Shown here: one piece after another, positions 5,587 through 8,097 of the stretch
How positions within the stretch are numbered: position 1 is the first letter of the stretch
How the letters are laid out: the number at the start of each line of letters is the position of its first letter
DNA from: AE-B3B sp964543295
GTDB taxonomy: Bacteria; Aerophobota; Aerophobia; Aerophobales; AE-B3A
Reading direction: 5' to 3'
Assembly (NCBI GenBank): GCA_964543295.1
Contig: CAZIXA010000062.1
Span: 1-8,097 of the forward strand
DNA: 8,097 nt
The notes under the pieces: generated by a model
The model's input: the letters and a program-made list of their open reading frames with translations, nothing else
What the model was told of the DNA's origin: nothing
The model's database searches: none
Translations under genes and position numbers: made by a program

Positions 5587-6171
5587 TTAATATTTTCTCG
5601 ATACGTGCTCATCTCCCTCTATATAAAATCTTAATTTAAGATTTTTCCCAACCTTGATACCAATTCTTTCTGTAGAAACTATCTCAAATTTCTCTGGTCT
5701 ACCTTCTTCAATCCACAGGTGGCTACCCGCAAGGTCATCTCCATTATCTTCAATAGTGATGCCCAGCGCCTGAGTGAGCTTGCCGGGACTATTGGTTAAA
5801 TTCTTGATATTCTGGGTTTTTCTTCTTTTCTTCATTAGCTCAATACCTTCTACCGGCTCAAGTGCTCTTATTAAAACAGCCCCTGGGGTTCCTTCCGGCT
5901 CAGTGACCACATTAAGCATGTGATGCATCCCATAGACAAAATATACGTAGGCTACTCCTGGTCTACTCCACATTATCTTCGACCGACGAGTCTTTCCTCT
6001 ATGGGCATGGGAGGCTGGATCTTTATCCCCATAATAGGCTTCAGTTTCAACTATTCTGCCTTTGACCATGCCTTCAGGGGTTCTGCAGGACAAAGTCTTT
6101 CCCAATAGATTCCGGGCTACTTCTCTGGTGTCTCTTGCATAGAAGGATCTAGGGACTGTCCGTAGTAGCAT
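5587..6171 (-). CDS. 3-methyladenine DNA glycosylase (AAG/MPG family)
   Basis: This enzyme excises alkylated and deaminated purines from DNA as the first step of base-excision repair. From ATG 6171 it has 194 residues, the normal bacterial length, and begins MLLRTVPRSFYARDTREVARNLLGK. Motifs match human AAG: RIVETEAYYGDKDPASH (39-55), with Glu44 aligning with the catalytic Glu125, Tyr46 with Tyr127 and His55 with His136. YVYFVYGMHHMLN (75-87) holds Tyr80, aligning with the base-flipping intercalator Tyr162, and Asn87. GAVLIRALEP (97-106) and SPGKLTQALGI (128-138) complete the fold. The start is uncertain: in-frame ATG 6189 or TTG 6219 would add 6 or 16 residues, and none has a well-placed ribosome binding site (AAGGG sits one base before ATG 6171). 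I chose 6171 from the family's usual N-terminus. It appears to be a single-gene unit. Confidence 0.9.
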   Translation of the reverse strand: MLLRTVPRSFYARDTREVARNLLGKTLSCRTPEGMVKGRIVETEAYYGDKDPASHAHRGKTRRSKIMWSRPGVAYVYFVYGMHHMLNVVTEPEGTPGAVLIRALEPVEGIELMKKRRKTQNIKNLTNSPGKLTQALGITIEDNGDDLAGSHLWIEEGRPEKFEIVSTERIGIKVGKNLKLRFYIEGDEHVSRKY

Positions 6172-6442
6172 ACCCTTCAGTGGTGGCATTGGTTCTAAAT
6201 TCAGCCAGAAATTTGACAATTTTCTCTTATTCTGCTATTTTTTTATGTGAAAACACACTGGTAAAGTAGCGAACTGGCAACCCATACTTCTACCTAGAGT
6301 CGATCGACATCTAGTCAACTCAGTCCCTGTAAGAATCATCTCGTCGAGTTCCGGCAGAAAAAGAGACAGATTCGTAATTAAAGCTCAAGGTAAGAAATCT
6401 CCCTTGGATCATTTAACAGGGGGAAAAGTATGGTCCAATTAT

Positions 6443-6739
6443 CTATTTTTTGACCTTGGAAACCAGAGGAATGAGAGTCATGGTATGGGAAATACCGGGA
6501 ATTTTTCGAACTTTTCCTTTGACAATCTCTGCGAGTTTCTCAGGAGCGGGCTTAATAAGACCAGTTTCTACTTCTATGACGGCTAGAAGATCATAGTCAC
6601 CAGGAACGATATGAACCTCATGTATTTCCTTAAGCTTGAGGAGTTTTTCCACAATGATATCTTCTTTACCAGTCGCAACATTGATTAAGAGGAAGGCTCT
6701 GGCAACGCTTCTCATATCTCTGAACTGGGCGTTTTCCAA
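6443..6739 (-). CDS. Stand-alone Lrp/AsnC ligand-binding (RAM) domain protein
   Basis: A 98-residue protein that consists only of the RAM (AsnC_trans_reg) alpha/beta sandwich, without the N-terminal helix-turn-helix of Lrp regulators. Visible elements are ARAFLLINVATGKEDIIVEKL (13-33), EIHEVHIVPGDYDLLAVIEVE (38-58, the GDYD signature), a helix at 66-77 and KIPGISHTMTLIPL (79-92). RAM domains dimerise and oligomerise and often bind amino acids. Stand-alone forms are thought to sense metabolites or modify full-length Lrp proteins, but the ligand here is unknown. The start is set by the ribosome binding site AAAGGAGG (minus strand, 6755-6748), which lies eight bases before TTG 6739. GTG 6748 overlaps that site and cannot be the main start. 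A promoter with a perfect -10 precedes it. Confidence 0.82.
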   Translation of the reverse strand: MENAQFRDMRSVARAFLLINVATGKEDIIVEKLLKLKEIHEVHIVPGDYDLLAVIEVETGLIKPAPEKLAEIVKGKVRKIPGISHTMTLIPLVSKVKK

Positions 6740-6747
6740 GTATACCA

Positions 6748-6755
6748 CCTCCTTT
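6748..6755 (-). promoter_or_regulatory. Ribosome binding site that fixes a TTG start
   Basis: On the minus strand AAAGGAGG (6755-6748) is a near-perfect Shine-Dalgarno site. With eight bases between, it selects TTG 6739 for the RAM protein. The upstream in-frame GTG (6748-6746) overlaps the site itself, and the next ATG (6715) has no site. Confidence 0.7.
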
Positions 6756-6760
6756 GATCC

Positions 6761-6850
6761 TTAAGGAATTATAGCACCAACAATGAATATCGCAAGTGTG
6801 ACCCAAAGCGTTGCAATTTTCTTGGAAATAAGGTACTTATAGGCCGCCAT
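6761..6850 (-). CDS. Possible 29-residue single-helix membrane peptide
   Basis: From ATG 6850 to TAA 6763-6761 the minus strand encodes 29 residues. They have a basic N-terminal part (MAAYKYLISKK) and one hydrophobic helix (IATLWVTLAIFIVGAIIP, 12-29), the shape of many small membrane proteins. It ends 13 bases before the GTG codon that overlaps the RAM gene's ribosome binding site. GTCTGAGA upstream is a poor ribosome binding site. The putative RAM promoter lies inside it. It may be a genuine small gene cotranscribed with the RAM protein, or chance. Confidence 0.3.
   Translation of the reverse strand: MAAYKYLISKKIATLWVTLAIFIVGAIIP
6768..6795 (-). promoter_or_regulatory. Promoter of the RAM-domain gene
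   Basis: On the minus strand TTGCGA (6795-6790, four of six), a 16-base spacer and TATAAT (6773-6768), preceded by the extended -10 dinucleotide TG (TGCTATAAT), form a good promoter. Transcription would start near 6761, six bases before the ribosome binding site. It overlaps the possible 29-residue peptide, so only one of the two may be real. Confidence 0.5.
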
Positions 6851-6883
6851 TCTCAGACTTTTTGAAAAAAGATGGTCTTCGAC

Positions 6884-6902
6884 AAATTTTTGGGGAATTC
6901 TC
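6884..6902. repeat. Solo copy of the IS-type terminal repeat
   Basis: AAATTTTTGGGGAATTCTC resembles the IS right end at 3640-3657 and the MITE-like left end at 1530-1547 (inverted), with one extra T and a shifted end. No transposase lies beside it. Its last bases also form the arm of a small hairpin, ATTCTCT (6897-6903) with AGAGAAT (6913-6919). It is probably a remnant of the same element family. Confidence 0.4.
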
Positions 6903-6988
6903 TTTTAATGGGAGAGAATCTCTTTAGATAACCAAGTTTTAAAGTCCCAGAAGTTGGCAAATCTGGGGTCGCGAGAGGAGGTTTAATT

Positions 6989-7504
6989 ATGATGCAAGGA
7001 TGGTTGGACCTTGGGAATCTTCTCATTGCTTGTCTTATCGCGGGCTCTGTTTTTGCTTTTATTGTTCTTGCCACCTGGGGTGCCAAAAGTTCTAGAAGTA
7101 AAATCCGCATGAAGCAGATAAGGAAAATGTTAGAGAGAATTGAGGAAAAAATCATAGACTGGAAGATTGAATACCTGGAGTACCTTAAAGGGGTAGAGCT
7201 CGATGAGATAGAGCGGATTTTTGAAAATTTAGGAAAGGTCAAGGAGCAACTGGATCACCTGATAGTGTCAGAAAAACACCTTTCCTCAAAGAAAAAGTAT
7301 CCCGATAAACTTCTGAGTGCTCCAGAGGCAGCCGAATACCTGGATATTTCCCTTCTCGAGTTACTTCAAAAAGCACGAGAGGGAAAGATATTCTGCTCCA
7401 AGCAGCGAGGTGGCTGGAAGTTTAAAAGATCCGTCTTAGACAAGTGGAAAAAGAAGACAGAAAAGAAAAAAAGGGAAGAAACCAAAGTTCTTACCCCTGT
7501 CTAG
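6989..7504 (+). CDS. Membrane-anchored coiled-coil protein with excisionase/MerR-like HTH
   Basis: A 171-residue protein with three parts. Residues 8-30 (LGNLLIACLIAGSVFAFIVLATW) form one membrane helix. Residues 36-100 are a charged, probably coiled-coil helical region (IRKMLERIEEKIIDWKIEYLEYL and on to LGKVKEQLDHLI). Residues 108-154 read LLSAPEAAEYLDISLLELLQKA, then EGKIFCSKQRGGWKFKRSVLDKW, the pattern of the excisionase/MerR-like winged helix-turn-helix (HTH_17 type) that usually binds DNA. The tail (154-165) is very Lys-rich. With the helix inserted, the DNA-binding part should face the cytoplasm. GGAGG at 6977-6981, seven bases before ATG 6989, fixes the start. It stands alone: no recombinase or phage gene is near, which argues against a simple excisionase. 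It may be a membrane-tethered regulator or DNA anchor; its targets are unknown. Confidence 0.7.
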   Translation: MMQGWLDLGNLLIACLIAGSVFAFIVLATWGAKSSRSKIRMKQIRKMLERIEEKIIDWKIEYLEYLKGVELDEIERIFENLGKVKEQLDHLIVSEKHLSSKKKYPDKLLSAPEAAEYLDISLLELLQKAREGKIFCSKQRGGWKFKRSVLDKWKKKTEKKKREETKVLTPV

Positions 7505-7521
7505 AGCGGTGGATTTTTCCT

Positions 7522-7978
7522 TTACTTATTCTCATGGACTCTTCTTAGTATACCCCAGAAGGCTCCCCGGTAGCCTTTCTTGATAGCAGCTGCTAAGATG
7601 GAGTTGTCGTTGTAATTGTAATTATCATCCACGTCTTCTGTGGTGGGAAGAAAAAACCTTTCGTCTCCTCCAACCAGGGTAGCTACAAAGGGCAGTATCT
7701 TTTCTCCTACTAAAGATGAAACGTAGAAAATTGGCTCAAAGAAATCCTCATTTTTCTTAATCCTGCCGTAAAGATTTTTATTATTTTCCAAACTACCCTC
7801 CCTTAAAACCATCTCAGAAAGACGAATCCTCGGATAAATCCTTATCCCTATGACTACCCCAACTCGGGAAGGTTTTATCTTTTTCTTTAACTGAAAGGGT
7901 AAGATAATCCAGAGCAATGGGACAGACTACCGGCTTTAGCTGATTGGGATTAATAAACAGGATCTTTTTGGCGGACAT
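7522..7978 (-). pseudogene. B12-binding radical SAM protein with large internal deletion and frame change
   Basis: The start at ATG 7978 (preceded by AGGGGTGAGAAG) gives MSAKKILFINPNQLKPVVCPIALDYLTLSV, the typical first strand and helix of a cobalamin-binding radical SAM protein. Close to 7871-7891, within an A-rich tract, this frame becomes meaningless. The next frame gives RVGVVIGIRIYPRIRLSEMVLREG, then IFYVSSLVGEKILPF, then NYNYNDNSILAAAIKKGYRGAFWGILRRV to TAA 7524-7522, the typical C-terminal end of the same family. Between the two ends the rest of the B12 domain and the whole radical SAM core with its CxxxCxxC cysteines are missing. That is roughly 300 residues, judged from the usual size of the family. 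The two halves are also out of frame. The gene cannot make a working enzyme. It converges with the membrane-HTH gene, 17 bases away. Confidence 0.75.
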
Positions 7979-8003
7979 CTTCTCACCCCTGACAACTTTT
8001 TTC

Positions 8004-8032
8004 ATAATAATTGAGGTCATTTCAGGTGTCAA
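8004..8032 (-). promoter_or_regulatory. Near-consensus promoter of the radical SAM remnant
   Basis: On the minus strand TTGACA (8032-8027), a 17-base spacer and TATTAT (8009-8004, five of six) form a strong sigma70 promoter, about 26 bases before the start codon of the broken gene. Inverted copies GAGGTCAT (8013-8020) and ATGAGACCTC (8042-8051) flank the -35 and might be an imperfect operator. Confidence 0.55.
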
Positions 8033-8097
8033 GAAAAGCAAATGAGACCTCTGAAAAATTAGGCTATTTTCCCGATTTTTTACCTTAGCTTGAATTT

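Noticed and set aside
5625..5645. Nine-bp palindrome AAAATCTTA/TAAGATTTT as a bidirectional terminator
   Set aside because: It is A/T-only apart from two G-C pairs and lies within the glycosylase coding region, where it encodes conserved-looking C-terminal residues.
6172..6442. Possible gene or tRNA between the glycosylase and RAM genes
   Set aside because: No cloverleaf, no family-like translation and no ribosome binding site were seen on either strand; only the possible N-terminal extension of the glycosylase to 6219 falls here.
6404..6586. Plus-strand frame of 60 codons opposite the RAM gene
   Set aside because: Antisense to a recognisable family member, with a composition typical of shadow frames.
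1..8097. CRISPR array or complete defence system
   Set aside because: No regularly spaced repeats and no cas-type genes; the PIN and NYN genes are broken and stand alone.

Overview
This looks like a chromosomal segment of a bacterium. The promoters are sigma70-type, several starts have AGGAGG-type ribosome binding sites, and comM is a bacterial gene. TrmO and the Cys-rich Fe-S protein both end in TGA, so the standard bacterial code applies. A PIN toxin remnant, a NYN protein, a stand-alone Lrp/AsnC-type RAM domain, a four-cysteine Fe-S domain and a B12-type radical SAM remnant together suggest an anaerobic, possibly deep-branching lineage. The taxon cannot be fixed from this window.

Layout. 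At 146-472 (+) is a small muconolactone-isomerase-fold protein. At 511-1431 (+) are two decayed nuclease-fold genes: a PIN-domain gene without its N-terminus and a LabA-type NYN gene with an in-frame TGA. At 1430-1515 (-) is a compact unit with no ORF: a consensus promoter directly followed by a strong intrinsic terminator, which would give an RNA of about 50 nt. At 1530-1661 is a 132-bp element with inverted repeats, like a MITE. At 1712-2760 (+) is a translationally coupled pair, trmO and the Fe-S protein. At 2783-2871 is a palindromic element able to form a branched structure. At 2955-3657 a small membrane protein gene is broken by the 3' end of an IS4-family element, whose transposase has itself decayed. 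At 3718-5253 is comM, with its own promoter just beyond the IS end, followed at 5315-5569 by a small membrane-anchored protein.

On the minus strand are a 3-methyladenine DNA glycosylase (5587-6171) and a stand-alone RAM-domain protein (6443-6739). A possible 29-residue membrane peptide lies just upstream of the latter. At 6989-7504 (+) is a membrane-anchored coiled-coil protein with an excisionase/MerR-like helix-turn-helix. At 7522-7978 (-) is a collapsed B12-binding radical SAM gene that keeps a near-consensus promoter. I recognised no gene in 6172-6442. No tRNA, rRNA or CRISPR array was seen.

How it fits together. The intact genes are mostly housekeeping: tRNA modification, base-excision repair, ComM helicase. 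They are interspersed with wreckage. Five genes are broken, and four copies of one terminal repeat (1530, 1646, 3638, 6884) suggest that a single IS family and its short derivatives shaped the region. In at least one place a repeat end may supply promoter sequence to a neighbouring gene.
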